Shown one piece after another: positions 16,663 to 26,065 of a stretch of 35,917 nucleotides of DNA. A program made the translations under genes and the position numbers. The DNA comes from Pirellulales bacterium (GTDB lineage Bacteria; Planctomycetota; Planctomycetia; Pirellulales; JADZDJ01). Position 1 is the stretch's first letter, and each line of letters starts with the position of its first letter. The stretch lies in assembly GCA_020851115.1 (NCBI GenBank), contig JADZDJ010000053.1:1-35917 (forward strand), read 5' to 3'. Below the pieces are notes generated by a model. The model was not told where the DNA came from. It did no database searches and saw only the letters and a list, made by a program, of their open reading frames with translations.

Positions 16663-17499
16663 TTAGCGACGCGCAGGGTATCGATTTGACGGCCTTCTGC
16701 TGACTTCCGCGGAAGGCCCGACAGGGAGGTAGACTTCGCCGACGATTGGTTGCCGCCAGATCGGCTTCCCAGTTTTCTGATCGCGGGCCTCTAACATGCG
16801 ATGCACGAGTTGTACGCCGCCTTCAATCTTCTCGTTCCGCTGAGTCACATTTAGCCGTTTGTCGCCCACATCGTAGAACGCCAGTTTGCGATTCAGGGTC
16901 ACCTTGCGTGGCGCTGGATCGACGGTGACTTTGTTTTCGCCAGTTTCCAGATCGACGTGGACCGTACCGGTCGTGGTTTTCTTTGCAGAGGCAATCATTT
17001 CTGGCGTTGCCTTGCCTTGAGCGACGGCTAGCTCGCGAGCCGCGTGCCAACGGAGCGTCAAGATGTTGTCTTCGGTCGATGCGACCGCTTCGAACGACAA
17101 TCCCAGTCCGCCACCAACGGCGACCCATTCGGGAAAGACAATTTGCTGACAGTGCATCAGCACCTTACTCGTCGCTGCATCGAGGAAGACGAGTTGCATC
17201 GCATTGGGTGGCAATTTATTTTGCGCGGTTCGCGCAATCACTCGGTCGCCAGCGACCGCCAGCGGCAATTGGGCTTCTTTCGATTCCCACCGCTGCTCGC
17301 CCGTTGCCAGATCCAGTGCCAGCAGCGATTCACTCGGCCCTGTGACATAGACGCTTTGGCTGTCAGGGTCGGCAACGCCCGATGGAATAACAATCCACGA
17401 CATGGCCGGCAATTTTGCAGGCGGTTCGCCTGACGTGGCGACCGTCGAAATAAGCATACACAGGGCAGCCGCAGCCGCCGCGGAATTGAGTCGAAACAT
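16663..17499 (-). CDS. Secreted PQQ-like beta-propeller repeat protein
   Basis: A 278-residue protein with an Ala-rich signal peptide (LNSAAAAAALCMLISTVATS, cleavage near residue 23). Two blade-like repeats stand out, LLALDLATGEQRWESKEAQL (about residues 59-78) and HRMLEARDQKTGKPIWRQP near the C terminus, both with the xDxxTGxxxW pattern of PQQ-like propellers. Between them are strands such as MQLVFLDAATSKVLMH and VHVDLETGENKVTV. At this length the propeller has few blades, so it may be incomplete or dimeric. It probably acts in the periplasm as a binding scaffold. PQQ binding is not implied by the repeat alone. Confidence 0.68.
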   Translation of the reverse strand: MFRLNSAAAAAALCMLISTVATSGEPPAKLPAMSWIVIPSGVADPDSQSVYVTGPSESLLALDLATGEQRWESKEAQLPLAVAGDRVIARTAQNKLPPNAMQLVFLDAATSKVLMHCQQIVFPEWVAVGGGLGLSFEAVASTEDNILTLRWHAARELAVAQGKATPEMIASAKKTTTGTVHVDLETGENKVTVDPAPRKVTLNRKLAFYDVGDKRLNVTQRNEKIEGGVQLVHRMLEARDQKTGKPIWRQPIVGEVYLPVGPSAEVSRRPSNRYPARR

Positions 17500-17804
17500 G
17501 GCACAACCCTCCGTGGTTTGCAGGCATTTAATCGAATCGAACCGCGACTGGCATCGATGAACTTTGGACGGCTCTCTGAAGATGGCCTCTTATCTTTTCA
17601 GGCGTTAGCCTTGGATAACCTTGCCGACGCGGGGTCGCATCTTACCGTTTTATGCGAATTTGCCAAAGAGCAGCTTCCACGGTACTATCCTTGCACGCCT
17701 CGGGCGTAACAATGCTTTCACGGGCATTCGTGGCGAATTTTGCAAGACTGCGGCTAACGCCTCGGCAGCCCTGAATTCTCGCGGATTCCGCGACGGACCA
17801 TCAA
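17500..17804. other. Non-coding divergent spacer with a 10-base inverted repeat
   Basis: This stretch separates the divergent PQQ-propeller and rhomboid genes and should hold both promoters. A 63-codon open frame at 17518-17709 has no family resemblance and is probably chance. The clearest structure is GGCGTTAGCC (17601-17610) and its exact reverse complement GGCTAACGCC (17752-17761), 141 bases apart. I found no RNA gene. Confidence 0.4.
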
Positions 17805-18656
17805 ATGTTCCCCTTTGCCGATACAATTCCGACGAAGCGCTGGGAGGTCGTCACGTTCATTCTCGTGGCGATCAATGCGTTAATGTTTCTATGGTGGAAT
17901 TCGCTGCCCCCGCGCGAGCAGCAAATTGCGGTGTATAAATATGGCTTCATTCCGGCTCGGGTGTCGCAGTTGATCAATCCGGCCAAGGTGCTGCCCTTGA
18001 CGCTGGAATATCCAAGGCGAATGGGAAATGGGCAACCGGTGACCGTTCGCGAACCGTTGAATTTGCCCGGCGACCGCAAACAAATTCTCGCCTCCGCGGT
18101 CACATGCATGTTCATGCATGGGGGCTGGATGCACTTGATCGGCAACATGTGGTTTCTGCTGCTGTTTGGCAACAATGTGGAAGATCGCCTAGGTCATGGA
18201 GTGTATGCGGGGTTCTATTTTCTCGGCGGCTTTTCCGCGACGATTGCCCATTGGGCGTTTGACCCGACCAGCCCGACGCCAATCGTCGGTGCCAGCGGAG
18301 CGATAGCGGCGGTATTGGGCGGCTATGCCGTTGCCTTTCCACATGCGCGGATCAAAACTCTCGTCTTTCTAATTATGTTCGTCACCATCGTAGAGCTTCC
18401 GGCCTATGTGTTCCTGGTGTTTTGGTTTGGAATCCAGTTGTTTCAAGGTTTGGGGATACTTCCTCAGTTTCTCGGCGGCGGTGGCGGGAGCGCTGCGGGT
18501 GTCGCCTGGTGGGCGCATGTCGGCGGATTTTTGGCTGGAGCGGCAATGATGTACTACCTCCGGAGACTTGTGCCGCCAGATCCACCCGATGAGGCCAAGG
18601 AAGATGGAGCGGGTTTTGGTGATTTTCAGCGGCGGCGTGATAACGCTTGGATTTAG
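17805..18656 (+). CDS. Rhomboid-family intramembrane serine protease
   Basis: A polytopic membrane protease, 283 aa. The catalytic serine is S164 in the GASGA motif, and the partner histidine is H238 in the later helix WWAHVGGFLAGA. The HGGWMHLIGNMWFL helix (about 105-118) supplies the conserved His and Asn that line the active site. A loop of about 60 residues between the first helix (about 16-31) and the HGGWMH helix is long, as often in bacterial rhomboids. The C-terminal tail (about 255-283) is charged and cytoplasmic. Rhomboids cut transmembrane helices of substrate proteins; the substrate here is unknown. The gene is divergent from the PQQ gene and precedes trmB on the same strand by 32 bases. 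Confidence 0.92.
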   Translation: MFPFADTIPTKRWEVVTFILVAINALMFLWWNSLPPREQQIAVYKYGFIPARVSQLINPAKVLPLTLEYPRRMGNGQPVTVREPLNLPGDRKQILASAVTCMFMHGGWMHLIGNMWFLLLFGNNVEDRLGHGVYAGFYFLGGFSATIAHWAFDPTSPTPIVGASGAIAAVLGGYAVAFPHARIKTLVFLIMFVTIVELPAYVFLVFWFGIQLFQGLGILPQFLGGGGGSAAGVAWWAHVGGFLAGAAMMYYLRRLVPPDPPDEAKEDGAGFGDFQRRRDNAWI

Positions 18657-18688
18657 GGGTTGAGTTGTATTATTAAGGTTGTTCGGTG

Positions 18689-19354
18689 ATGGGGCGACGT
18701 GCGTTGCGTAAGATTGATCCGTCACTCGATTTGTCGAGGCATTTGCTGGCCATCAACCAGTTGCCAAAACCGTGGAATCAGGCTGTGCTGTTTGGCCGCG
18801 AGGCGCCATTGGAAATGGAAGTCGGCAGCGGCAAAGGCCTATTCCTCGCGGAAGCCGCGACATTGCGGCCTGAGTGTAACTTCTTGGGGATTGAGATTTC
18901 GCAAAGGTACGCCCGCTACTGTGCCGCGCGGCTCGTCAAGGCCAATTTGCAAAACGCTCGCATGCTCGAGGCCGACGGCCAGCGTGTGCTGGCGGAATTT
19001 TTGCCGTCTGAATCCGCCGCTGCAGTGCACGTGTATTTTCCTGACCCGTGGTGGAAAGAACGGCACAAAAAGCGACGCGTCATGAATACGCGATCGGTGC
19101 AAGAAATCGAGCGAGTTCTAGTCCCTGGCGGCACGCTGCATTTTTGGACCGACGTCGAGGAATATTTTGAGACCACGATCGCACTAATCAGGGAAAACAC
19201 CCGTCTTGAAGGCCCGCTGCAAGTCGCCGAGCGCCCTGCAAGTCACGATCTCGACTTTCGCACACATTTCGAACGCCGCACGAGAATGCACGGCGAAACC
19301 GTACATCGCGCGGAGTTTCGAAAACCTTGGATTATGGCGAACTCAATTTGCTGA
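18689..19354 (+). CDS. trmB: tRNA (guanine-N7-)-methyltransferase
   Basis: TrmB adds a methyl group to G46 of tRNA using SAM. The 221-residue protein has the family motifs: EVGSGKGLFLAEAA (SAM site, about 44-57), FLGIEISQRYARY, and the TrmB hallmark VHVYFPDPWWKERHKKRR (about 113-130), followed by LVPGGTLHFWTDVEEYFE. The C terminus has the FERR and HRAEFRKPW segments that contact tRNA. Start is ATG 18689; the GTG directly before it is in frame and less likely. It sits 32 bases after the rhomboid gene, so the two may share a transcript. Nothing unusual in the sequence. Confidence 0.93.
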   Translation: MGRRALRKIDPSLDLSRHLLAINQLPKPWNQAVLFGREAPLEMEVGSGKGLFLAEAATLRPECNFLGIEISQRYARYCAARLVKANLQNARMLEADGQRVLAEFLPSESAAAVHVYFPDPWWKERHKKRRVMNTRSVQEIERVLVPGGTLHFWTDVEEYFETTIALIRENTRLEGPLQVAERPASHDLDFRTHFERRTRMHGETVHRAEFRKPWIMANSIC

Positions 19355-19772
19355 GATCGTAAAGTTAGGGCGTACGTTTGCGCGAATAGCGCCGCCGAGG
19401 TTCTGGTATTGTCGGGTTCGATTCTCGTTCGGTCCCAGTCGTGGTTTAAAGTTGGCCCGGCGTAGTCGAATCGGGGCAGAATCCGAGCGACGTTTCCTGT
19501 CATACTGGCAGTTGATCGCCCTTCGCCATTGGGTTCAACAGTTCGTAGAAATATTGCTCGATATTCATAAATTCCTACATTGAAACAGGTTACAGTTGAT
19601 CGGCTAGACCTTGGCACGGCCCTTGCTTACCTAACTGCCACTTGGCCTTCGCCTGCCAGTCGGGGTCGCAGTCTAGGCCGAATTTCCGCAACGCAAATCA
19701 TTACCTTCCGCCGGCTCTTTCCGGCGAATGTTGAAACAGACACATTCTATTTAACGCAGGAGGAATTTCGCT
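19355..19772. other. Non-coding leader region upstream of groEL1
   Basis: About 420 bases without a convincing gene; open frames here on both strands are short and unlike any family. No CIRCE element (TTAGCACTC and its complement) is visible, so HrcA control of the usual type is not supported. A small hairpin, CGCCGG (19709-19714) and CCGGCG (19721-19726), lies 46 bases before the groEL1 start. An excellent ribosome-binding site AGGAGG is at 19758-19763. The promoter could not be placed with confidence. Confidence 0.4.
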
Positions 19773-21485
19773 GTGAGCAAGCAAATGGTGTTCGACGACG
19801 AAGCACGTTCGCCGCTGGCCGCAGGCGTCGCCAAATTGGCCAAAGCGGTGCGAAGCACGTTGGGGCCGCGAGGGCGAAACGCCGTGCTCGACAAGGGCTG
19901 GGGTTCGCCAAAGATTACCAAAGACGGCGTGACGGTGGCCGAAGATATCGACCTGGACGATCCCTATGAAAATCTCGGCGCGAAGCTCGTCAAGGAAGCC
20001 GCTAGCAAGACGAACGATGTCGCAGGGGACGGCACGACGACTGCGACCGTCTTGGCCGAAGCAATCTATAAAGAAGGTCTCCGGATGATTGCCGCCGGGG
20101 CCGACCCCATGGCCCTGTCGCGCGGTATCAATAAGGCGACCGAACTGGTGATCGAAGCCATCAAGAAAATGGCCACGCCGATCGACGAAAAGAACCGGAA
20201 GGAGATTCAGCAAATCGCCACCATCGCAGGCAACAACGATCCTTCGATTGGCAGCGTGCTTTCCGACGCGTTTATGAAAGTCGGCAAAGACGGCGTGATC
20301 ACGGTCGAAGAAGGCAAACAAAGCGAAACAACGGTAGAAGTGGTCGAAGGCATGCAATTCGACCGTGGATTTCTTTCGCCACACTTTGTCACCAACGTAG
20401 ACGAGCAAACCGTCGAACTCGAAAATTGCCAGATATTGGTTTACGAGGAAAAGATCACCAATGCCAAGAACTTGGTTCCGCTGCTGGAAGCGGTGAGCAA
20501 GTCCGGCAAGCCACTGCTCATTATCGCTGAAGATGTTGAAGGGGAGGCGCTAGCAACCCTGGTTGTCAATAAGCTCCGCGGCATTCTCAGCGCGTGTGCC
20601 GTGAAAGCGCCAGGCTATGGTGATCGTCGCAAGGCGATGCTCGGTGATATTGCGGTGCTCACCGGCGGCACGGCGATTTTCAAAGACCTTGGAATTCAGC
20701 TCGATTCAGTCAAGCTCACGGACCTGGGCCGCGCGAAAAAGGTGATTATCGATAGCGAGAACACGACAATCGTCAGCGGAGCCGGCAAGAAGGACGCAAT
20801 CGACGGCCGCGTCGATCAGACCCGTCGCGAGATTGAAAACACCGATAGCGACTACGATCGCGAGAAGCTGCAAGAGCGACTGGCGAAACTGGCAGGCGGC
20901 GTCGCTCAAATCAATTGCGGAGCCGCGACCGAAACTGAAATGAAAGAGCGGAAATTCCTGCTTGAAGACGCCCGTTCGGCAACCAAGGCTGCACTCGAAG
21001 AGGGCATCGTCCCTGGCGGCGGTGTCGCTCTCTTGCGCTGCGAAAAGGCGCTCGACAAGCACGGTTTGGAAGGAGATGAAGCGCTGGGCGCCCGCATCGT
21101 CAAGAATGTGCTCGATTGGCCGCTGCGGTGCATTGCCGACAACGCCGGTGTCGATGGCGCAGTGGTCGTCAACCGCGTCCGCCAGATGAAGGGCAAGAGT
21201 GATGGGTACGATGCCGACAGAGATGAATATACCGATCTTTCGGCTCGCGGCATCATCGATCCCGCGAAGGTTGTTCGTACCGCGCTACAAAACGCCGCGA
21301 GTGTGGCAGGGTTGTTACTAACTACTTCCGCACTGATCACCGATGTTCCCAAACAAGAGGAGGAAGGCGGTCATGATCACCATCACCACGATCATGGCGG
21401 CATGGGCGGAGGCATGGGCGGCATGGACGCAATGGGTGGCATGGGAGGTATGGGTGGCATGGGAGGTATGGGTGGCATGATGTAG
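19773..21485 (+). CDS. groEL: Chaperonin GroEL, first copy (GGM tail preceded by a His-rich segment)
   Basis: Chaperonin subunit of 570 aa that would form the two-ring folding chamber and hydrolyse ATP. ATP-site motifs are intact: [35 protein letters not shown], and the catalytic Asp in [16 protein letters not shown]. Apical residues include FLSPHF (200-205), where the Tyr equivalent to E. coli Y203 is His204. The C terminus carries HDHHHHDH (534-541) and then repeated GGM to the end, coded by an 18-base DNA repeat (21434-21469 and part of a third copy). GTG 19773 is the start, behind AGGAGG at 19758-19763. GroES and a second GroEL follow. The sequence is more divergent from E. coli GroEL than the second copy is. 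Confidence 0.95.
   Translation: MSKQMVFDDEARSPLAAGVAKLAKAVRSTLGPRGRNAVLDKGWGSPKITKDGVTVAEDIDLDDPYENLGAKLVKEAASKTNDVAGDGTTTATVLAEAIYKEGLRMIAAGADPMALSRGINKATELVIEAIKKMATPIDEKNRKEIQQIATIAGNNDPSIGSVLSDAFMKVGKDGVITVEEGKQSETTVEVVEGMQFDRGFLSPHFVTNVDEQTVELENCQILVYEEKITNAKNLVPLLEAVSKSGKPLLIIAEDVEGEALATLVVNKLRGILSACAVKAPGYGDRRKAMLGDIAVLTGGTAIFKDLGIQLDSVKLTDLGRAKKVIIDSENTTIVSGAGKKDAIDGRVDQTRREIENTDSDYDREKLQERLAKLAGGVAQINCGAATETEMKERKFLLEDARSATKAALEEGIVPGGGVALLRCEKALDKHGLEGDEALGARIVKNVLDWPLRCIADNAGVDGAVVVNRVRQMKGKSDGYDADRDEYTDLSARGIIDPAKVVRTALQNAASVAGLLLTTSALITDVPKQEEEGGHDHHHHDHGGMGGGMGGMDAMGGMGGMGGMGGMGGMM
21434..21480 (+). repeat. 18-base tandem repeat coding the GGM tail of GroEL1
   Basis: The unit GGGTGGCATGGGAGGTAT occurs twice exactly (21434-21451 and 21452-21469), with a partial third copy to 21480. 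Each unit codes for a stretch of Gly-Gly-Met. Tandem repeats of this kind can change in number by slippage, altering tail length. Confidence 0.75.
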
Positions 21486-21488
21486 TGA

Positions 21489-21512
21489 TCAACAGGGATC
21501 GACAACTGTTGA
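21489..21512 (+). terminator. Stem-loop after groEL1
   Basis: TCAACAG (21489-21495) pairs with CTGTTGA (21506-21512) around a ten-base loop, starting four bases after the groEL1 stop. No T run follows, so it is more likely a processing or attenuation hairpin than an intrinsic terminator. Downstream of it the groES leader repeats AAATTTCAA at 21530-21538 and 21551-21559. Confidence 0.35.
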
Positions 21513-21583
21513 CCGACGATCGTTTAAGCAAATTTCAACTTTTAAACTTCAAATTTCAATTCAGATTACAAGGAATTTCGAAC

Positions 21584-21886
21584 ATGGCAAAAGCTCCGAA
21601 AATTCGTCCTCTCGATGACCGCGTTGTTGTGAAGCCAGTGGAAGCTGAAGAACGAACCGCCGGCGGCATCGTGCTGCCAGATACGGCGAAGGAAAAGCCG
21701 CAACGCGGCAAGGTGGTGTCCGTCGGTCCCGGCAAGATGTTGGAGAACGGCAGTCGTGGAACGCTATCCGTCGCAATCGGCGACGAAGTGATTTACGGAA
21801 AATATTCAGGCACCGATGTGGAACTCGAGGGAGACGAAGTGAAAATCCTTCGCGAAACCGATATTCTGGCCAAGGTTTTGGCTTAA
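21584..21886 (+). CDS. groES: Co-chaperonin GroES
   Basis: A 100-residue co-chaperonin that caps GroEL rings. It starts at ATG 21584 ([20 protein letters not shown]) behind AAGGAA. The mobile loop is intact with the hydrophobic GGIVLPD tripeptide that docks on GroEL (about residues 26-32), followed by [34 protein letters not shown] and the closing ILAKVLA. The gene sits between two groEL genes, 98 bases from each, an arrangement in which either GroEL could be the main partner. Length and residues are typical. Confidence 0.96.
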   Translation: MAKAPKIRPLDDRVVVKPVEAEERTAGGIVLPDTAKEKPQRGKVVSVGPGKMLENGSRGTLSVAIGDEVIYGKYSGTDVELEGDEVKILRETDILAKVLA

Positions 21887-21984
21887 TCTGCAATTCGGGA
21901 TTTCGAGTTCCAGCTTTGGATTTCAATTTTTGGATATAACAAATCATCACTCAAATCAATTCTCAGTAACTAGGAAACAAAACC

Positions 21985-23601
21985 GTGGCAGCTAAACAAT
22001 TGCTCTTCGAAAACCAAGCCCGAGCGAAAATGCTTAAGGGCGTGGATAAACTGGCCGACGCCGTGGCCGTGACGATGGGGCCGACCGGTCGCAACGTCAT
22101 CATCTCCAAGTCGTTCGGCGGCCCGACCGTGACCAAGGATGGCGTGACGGTCAGCAAAGAAGTCGAGCTTGAAGACCGCTTCGAGAACATGGGCGCCAAG
22201 CTGGTCAACGAAGTCGCTAGCAAGACCTCCGACACCGCAGGCGATGGGACGACGACGGCAACCGTGCTTGCCCGCGCCATTTTCAAAGAAGGCTGTAAAG
22301 TCATTGCCGCCGGTAGCAATCCGATGGCGGTTCGTCGCGGCATTGAAAAGGCGACCGACGCCGCAGTCGAAAAGCTAAAGTCGATGTCGAAGCCGGTTTC
22401 CGGCAAAGCTGAAGTCGCTCAGGTCGGCGCGATCAGCGCCAATAGCGACAAGGCGATCGGCGAATTGCTTGCCGATGCTCTGGAGAAAGTCGGCAAAGAC
22501 GGCGTCATGACCGTCGAAGAAGGAAAATCGATGGATACGACGGTGAAATTTGTCGATGGCATGCAATTCGACAAAGGCTTCATTTCTCCGTATTTTATCA
22601 ACCGTCCGGCCGAAATGAATTGCCTTCTCGAAGATGCGCTGATTCTGATTCACGAAAAGAAGATCAGCAATCTCCGCGAATTGGTGCCGATCCTCGAAAA
22701 AGTCGCGCAGTCGGGAAAGCCGCTGCTCATTATTGCAGAGGACATCGAAGGCGAAGCGCTGGCGGCGCTGGTCGTAAACAAGCTCCGCGGAGTGCTCAAC
22801 ATTTGCGCTGTGAAGGCGCCCGGTTTTGGCGATCGCCGTAAAGCGATGCTCGGCGATATCGCCGTGCTGACCGGCGGCACGCTAATCAGCGAAGATTTGG
22901 GCATCAAGCTCGAAAATCTCGAAATGAGCCACTTGGGCAAGGCCAAGAAAATTACTGTCGATAAAAATGACACCGTGATCGTGCAAGGTGCCGGCAAGCA
23001 GAACGACGTACAGGCTCGCATCCAGCAACTCCGCAATCAAATGGAGGCGACCGAGAGTGAATACGACCGTGAGAAGTTGCAAGAACGCTTGGCGAAGCTG
23101 ACTGGTGGCGTGGCGATTATTTCCGTCGGCGCCGGCACCGAGGCTGAAATGAAGCAGAAGAAGGCTCGCGTAGAAGATGCATTACATGCGACGCGCGCAG
23201 CCGTCGAGGAAGGTATTCTGCCCGGTGGAGGGGTCGCCTTGGTCCGCTGCACTGATGCAGTTGAAGCGGTGAAAGCCAAAGGAGACGAGCAAATCGGCAT
23301 AGACATTGTGCTCCACGCGCTCGAAGCGCCGATGCGCCAAATTGCCGATAATTGCGGCATCGACGGCTCAGTAGTAGCCGACGAAGTGCGGCAGAAGGCC
23401 ACCAATGTGGGCTTTGATGCCAATAGCGGCGAGTACGTAGACATGTACAAAGCCGGAATTATCGATCCAGTGAAAGTGGTGCGATCGGCCCTGGCGAACG
23501 CGGCCAGCATTGCTGGATTGATGCTCACCACCGAAGCGCTCGTGACGAACCTCGAAGACGAGGACAAAAAGCGACGTAGCCCGGAAGGTGTCATTCGGTA
23601 G
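21985..23601 (+). CDS. groEL: Chaperonin GroEL, second copy (without GGM tail)
   Basis: A second full-length chaperonin of 538 aa, started by GTG 21985 behind AGGAAA. Its core is close to the E. coli protein: [45 protein letters not shown] (apical substrate/GroES site with Tyr203 and Phe204 kept), and [15 protein letters not shown] with the catalytic Asp. The C terminus is different: [18 protein letters not shown] replaces the GGM repeats, giving a short charged tail. This suggests the two copies differ in chamber properties or clients. It follows groES by 98 bases and precedes dnaJ by 220 bases. Copy number and tail difference are seen directly; division of labour is inference. Confidence 0.95.
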   Translation: MAAKQLLFENQARAKMLKGVDKLADAVAVTMGPTGRNVIISKSFGGPTVTKDGVTVSKEVELEDRFENMGAKLVNEVASKTSDTAGDGTTTATVLARAIFKEGCKVIAAGSNPMAVRRGIEKATDAAVEKLKSMSKPVSGKAEVAQVGAISANSDKAIGELLADALEKVGKDGVMTVEEGKSMDTTVKFVDGMQFDKGFISPYFINRPAEMNCLLEDALILIHEKKISNLRELVPILEKVAQSGKPLLIIAEDIEGEALAALVVNKLRGVLNICAVKAPGFGDRRKAMLGDIAVLTGGTLISEDLGIKLENLEMSHLGKAKKITVDKNDTVIVQGAGKQNDVQARIQQLRNQMEATESEYDREKLQERLAKLTGGVAIISVGAGTEAEMKQKKARVEDALHATRAAVEEGILPGGGVALVRCTDAVEAVKAKGDEQIGIDIVLHALEAPMRQIADNCGIDGSVVADEVRQKATNVGFDANSGEYVDMYKAGIIDPVKVVRSALANAASIAGLMLTTEALVTNLEDEDKKRRSPEGVIR

Positions 23602-23677
23602 TGGAGTAGAATCAGGCCGCAAGGTGAGTCGGCTGCAAATAATACCCGGCAGTCATTGAAGGGCTGCCCTCCATGCG

Positions 23678-23706
23678 GGCCGTCTTGCAATTGCTGTAAG
23701 ACGGCC
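23678..23706 (+). terminator. Strong stem-loop between groEL2 and dnaJ
   Basis: GGCCGTCTT (23678-23686) pairs perfectly with AAGACGGCC (23698-23706) over an 11-base loop. It lies 77 bases after the groEL2 stop in the 220-base spacer before dnaJ. The bases after it (TGTTTGCGG) hold only a weak T run. It may be a terminator or an mRNA-stabilising hairpin. Confidence 0.5.
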
Positions 23707-23821
23707 TGTTTGCGGCGCGGGCCAATCGCCGAGCGGCATGCTTGGGGGCGTCATGTTGGGCACTCGACCTTTGGAATCGTGCCGAATCAGAAGCAATATT
23801 CCTTCAACCGCCATGCCATTG

Positions 23822-24970
23822 ATGGCCAGTCAGCGCGATTATTACGAAGTCCTCGGCGTTGGCAAGAATGCAACGCAGAAGGAGATCTCTGACGCTTATC
23901 GGAAGCTCGCGCTCAAGCATCATCCCGACCGCAATCCAAATAATCCTGATGCGGCCAAACACTTCAAGGAGGCGGCACAGGCGTTTGAAGTGCTTGGGGA
24001 CGATGACAAGCGGTCGCGATACGATCGCTTCGGCCATGCTGGTGTGGAAGGAGGCGTGCATCAGTTCGGCGACGTGAACGACATCTTCGAAGCTTTCGGC
24101 GATATCTTCGGCGGCGGGCTATTTGGCGACTTGTTCGGCAATCGTAGCGGCCGCGGCGGGCGGCGCCCGCGAAAAGGTGGCGACGTATCATGCGAAATCA
24201 CGCTCGACTTGTTCGAGGCGGCGCGCGGCGTTTCCAAAACAATTCAGATTGAACGCCACGAAACGTGCAATGACTGCCTGGGCAGCGGCGCGAAGGTAGG
24301 AACCAAACCCGAAACCTGCAAGTACTGCGGCGGTCGCGGGCAAGTGGTGCAATCGAGCGGCATCTTTCGCGTACAAACGACTTGTCCGGCGTGCCAAGGA
24401 GTTGGCGCTTTGGTCAAAGACCCATGCGCACCTTGTCACGGCACCGGATTCACGCTTAAGCGAGTCAAACGCGAAGTGGTTATTCCGGCGGGTGTCGATC
24501 ATCACATGCGCGTTCGCCTGGCCGGCGAAGGCGAGCCAAGCCCCAATGGTGGGCCGCCCGGAGACTGTTACTGTATCATTCATCTGAAAGATCATCCGCT
24601 GTTCGAGCGCGATGGGCATGACCTGATTTGCCGAGTGCCGATTAACTTCGCCCAAGCAGCCCTGGGGGCTACAATTGAAGTACCAACGCTTGAAGGGCCG
24701 GAAGAAATCGAAATTATCGCCGGCACCCAACCGGGCGAAGTAATCAAGCTCAGGCGTCGAGGCATGCCCGACCCGCGCGGCCGAGGGCGCGGAGACTTGC
24801 TGGTAGTCGTGCAACTTGAAGTGCCCAAGTCGCTCAACGCAAAGCAGGAAAAATTGCTCAGAGAACTGGCCGCCGAAGAAAAGACCAATGTTTCGCCGCA
24901 CCGCAAGACGTTTCTAGAAAAACTGAAAGAATACTTCGTTCCGGCCGAAGCGGAACAGAAGGAGGCATAA
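23822..24970 (+). CDS. dnaJ: Chaperone protein DnaJ (Hsp40, type I)
   Basis: DnaJ delivers clients to DnaK and stimulates its ATPase. The J domain spans residues 1-70, with the HPD motif at 34-36 (KHHPDRNP). A Gly/Phe-rich linker follows ([14 protein letters not shown], about 93-106). The four zinc-finger repeats are all present: [24 protein letters not shown] and CAPCHGTG (C149 to C205). The C-terminal substrate domains follow to residue 382. I start at ATG 23822 ([12 protein letters not shown]); ATG 23813 is possible, while the longer upstream extension is not family-like. grpE begins one base after the stop, so the two are coupled. dnaK is not in the window. Confidence 0.95.
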   Translation: MASQRDYYEVLGVGKNATQKEISDAYRKLALKHHPDRNPNNPDAAKHFKEAAQAFEVLGDDDKRSRYDRFGHAGVEGGVHQFGDVNDIFEAFGDIFGGGLFGDLFGNRSGRGGRRPRKGGDVSCEITLDLFEAARGVSKTIQIERHETCNDCLGSGAKVGTKPETCKYCGGRGQVVQSSGIFRVQTTCPACQGVGALVKDPCAPCHGTGFTLKRVKREVVIPAGVDHHMRVRLAGEGEPSPNGGPPGDCYCIIHLKDHPLFERDGHDLICRVPINFAQAALGATIEVPTLEGPEEIEIIAGTQPGEVIKLRRRGMPDPRGRGRGDLLVVVQLEVPKSLNAKQEKLLRELAAEEKTNVSPHRKTFLEKLKEYFVPAEAEQKEA

Positions 24971-24971
24971 G

Positions 24972-25520
24972 ATGGCAAACGAAGAAGCTCAACAACCACG
25001 GTCGGACGAAGTTCGATTTGAGGGCGCTCTCGCCGCGGGGACGGATACAGCCGAGTTGACGGCCGATCAAGAAATGGACATGGTCCGCAATGAGTTGGCC
25101 GAGGCGAGAGACAAAATGTTGCGCGCCCAGGCTGAGCTGGACAATTACCGCAAACGGGCGCGGCGAGAATTGGAGGACGAACGACGTTATGCCGAAATCG
25201 ATTTGATGAGGGATTTGCTGCCAGTGCTCGATAACATCGCGCGAGCCATCGATGCAGCCGAAAAGAAAGCCGATGCGGCCAGTTTGCTCGAAGGATTCAA
25301 AATGGTCCGCCAGCAGCTTACTTCGATGTTAGACAAACACCATTGCAAAGTGATCGAAGCCGAAGGAAAGCCGTTTGATCCGGCACATCATGAGGCTGTC
25401 ATGCAACAACCTGCCGCCGATAAACCTGACAACACGGTGATGAATGTAGTGCAGACTGGCTACCAGTTGCACGACCGTGTCGTGCGGGCGGCGCAAGTGA
25501 TTGTGTCGAAAATGCCGTGA
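24972..25520 (+). CDS. grpE: Nucleotide exchange factor GrpE
   Basis: GrpE releases ADP from DnaK. The 182-residue protein has an acidic, disordered N terminus (about 1-35), a long dimerising coiled coil (MVRNELAEARDKMLRAQAEL, then DNYRKRARRELEDERRYAEI, about 37-76), DLLPVLDNIARAI, and the beta-sheet head with KPFDPAHHEAVM and the closing GYQLHDRVVRAAQVIVSK. ATG 24972 follows the dnaJ stop by one base, with GGAGG inside the dnaJ end as its ribosome-binding site. The order dnaJ then grpE is the reverse of the common grpE-dnaK-dnaJ arrangement. Confidence 0.95.
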   Translation: MANEEAQQPRSDEVRFEGALAAGTDTAELTADQEMDMVRNELAEARDKMLRAQAELDNYRKRARRELEDERRYAEIDLMRDLLPVLDNIARAIDAAEKKADAASLLEGFKMVRQQLTSMLDKHHCKVIEAEGKPFDPAHHEAVMQQPAADKPDNTVMNVVQTGYQLHDRVVRAAQVIVSKMP

Positions 25521-25535
25521 CACCCGACAGCTTTA

Positions 25536-25609
25536 GCAGCGGCGGCTTTCAGCCGCCGTTGAGCCGATAGAACTCTTGAATCATTTTGGCGGCTGAAAAC
25601 CGCCGCTGC
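25536..25609. repeat. REP-like pair of palindromes between grpE and the FmdB gene
   Basis: Two 22-base arms (25536-25557 and 25588-25609) are inverted copies of each other with a single mismatch. Each arm is itself a hairpin, GGCGGCT-TTC-AGCCGCC in the first and a near copy in the second. The element can form one long hairpin or two smaller ones. Such nested palindromes are typical of REP/BIME-type dispersed elements. The second arm ends four bases before the start codon of the zinc ribbon gene, so it may affect its translation or end grpE transcripts. Confidence 0.72.
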
Positions 25610-25612
25610 AAT

Positions 25613-25951
25613 ATGCCAACTTACGATTACCACTGCGATGCCTGCGATCACGAATTCGAGCTATATCAATCGATCACGGCTGATCCCGAGCGCAAGTGCC
25701 CCAAATGCGGTAAGAAAAAACTCCGGCGGTTGATCGGCACCGGCGCGGCAATTATGTTCAAAGGCTCGGGTTTCTATACGACCGACTACCGTAGCGAGTC
25801 GTACAAGAAGCGGGCCGAAGCCGACAAACCGGCGAGTGAATCGAAATCGGAGTCAAAATCCGAATCAAAGAGCAATAGCGCGAAAACCGAGACGGCAAAA
25901 AGCAGCAAGCAGGAAACGAAGAAATCGGTCGCGAAAGATAATAAGTCGTAA
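25613..25951 (+). CDS. FmdB-family zinc ribbon protein
   Basis: A 112-residue protein starting at ATG 25613 with MPTYDYHCDACDHEFELYQS, then CPKCGKKKLRRLIGTGAAIM: two CxxC knuckles forming the zinc ribbon of FmdB regulators. KGSGFYTTDYRSESYKK matches the family end. From about residue 72 the sequence is a low-complexity Ser/Lys/Glu tail (SESKSESKSESKSNSAK), likely disordered. FmdB-like proteins were first proposed as regulators of the formamidase operon, but most are uncharacterised. The start codon is only four bases from the REP-like palindrome, and no separate ribosome-binding site is visible, so translation could depend on RNA structure. Confidence 0.83.
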   Translation: MPTYDYHCDACDHEFELYQSITADPERKCPKCGKKKLRRLIGTGAAIMFKGSGFYTTDYRSESYKKRAEADKPASESKSESKSESKSNSAKTETAKSSKQETKKSVAKDNKS

Positions 25952-26065
25952 GCCCGTTCTGAATTTGCGATTGGTAGGGGACGCAATTCGAAGCAGGCAA
26001 TCGCTAAATTGCAGAGCGCGATTCTGCACGCGGCGACGGACGCTTTCGAACTCATCACCACTCTC

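Noticed and set aside
19415-19425. GGTTCGATTCT resembling a tRNA T-loop
   Set aside because: The flanking bases do not pair to form a T-stem, and no acceptor or anticodon arm fits around it.
19355-19772. CIRCE heat-shock operator before groEL1
   Set aside because: No copy of TTAGCACTC with its complement is present in the leader.
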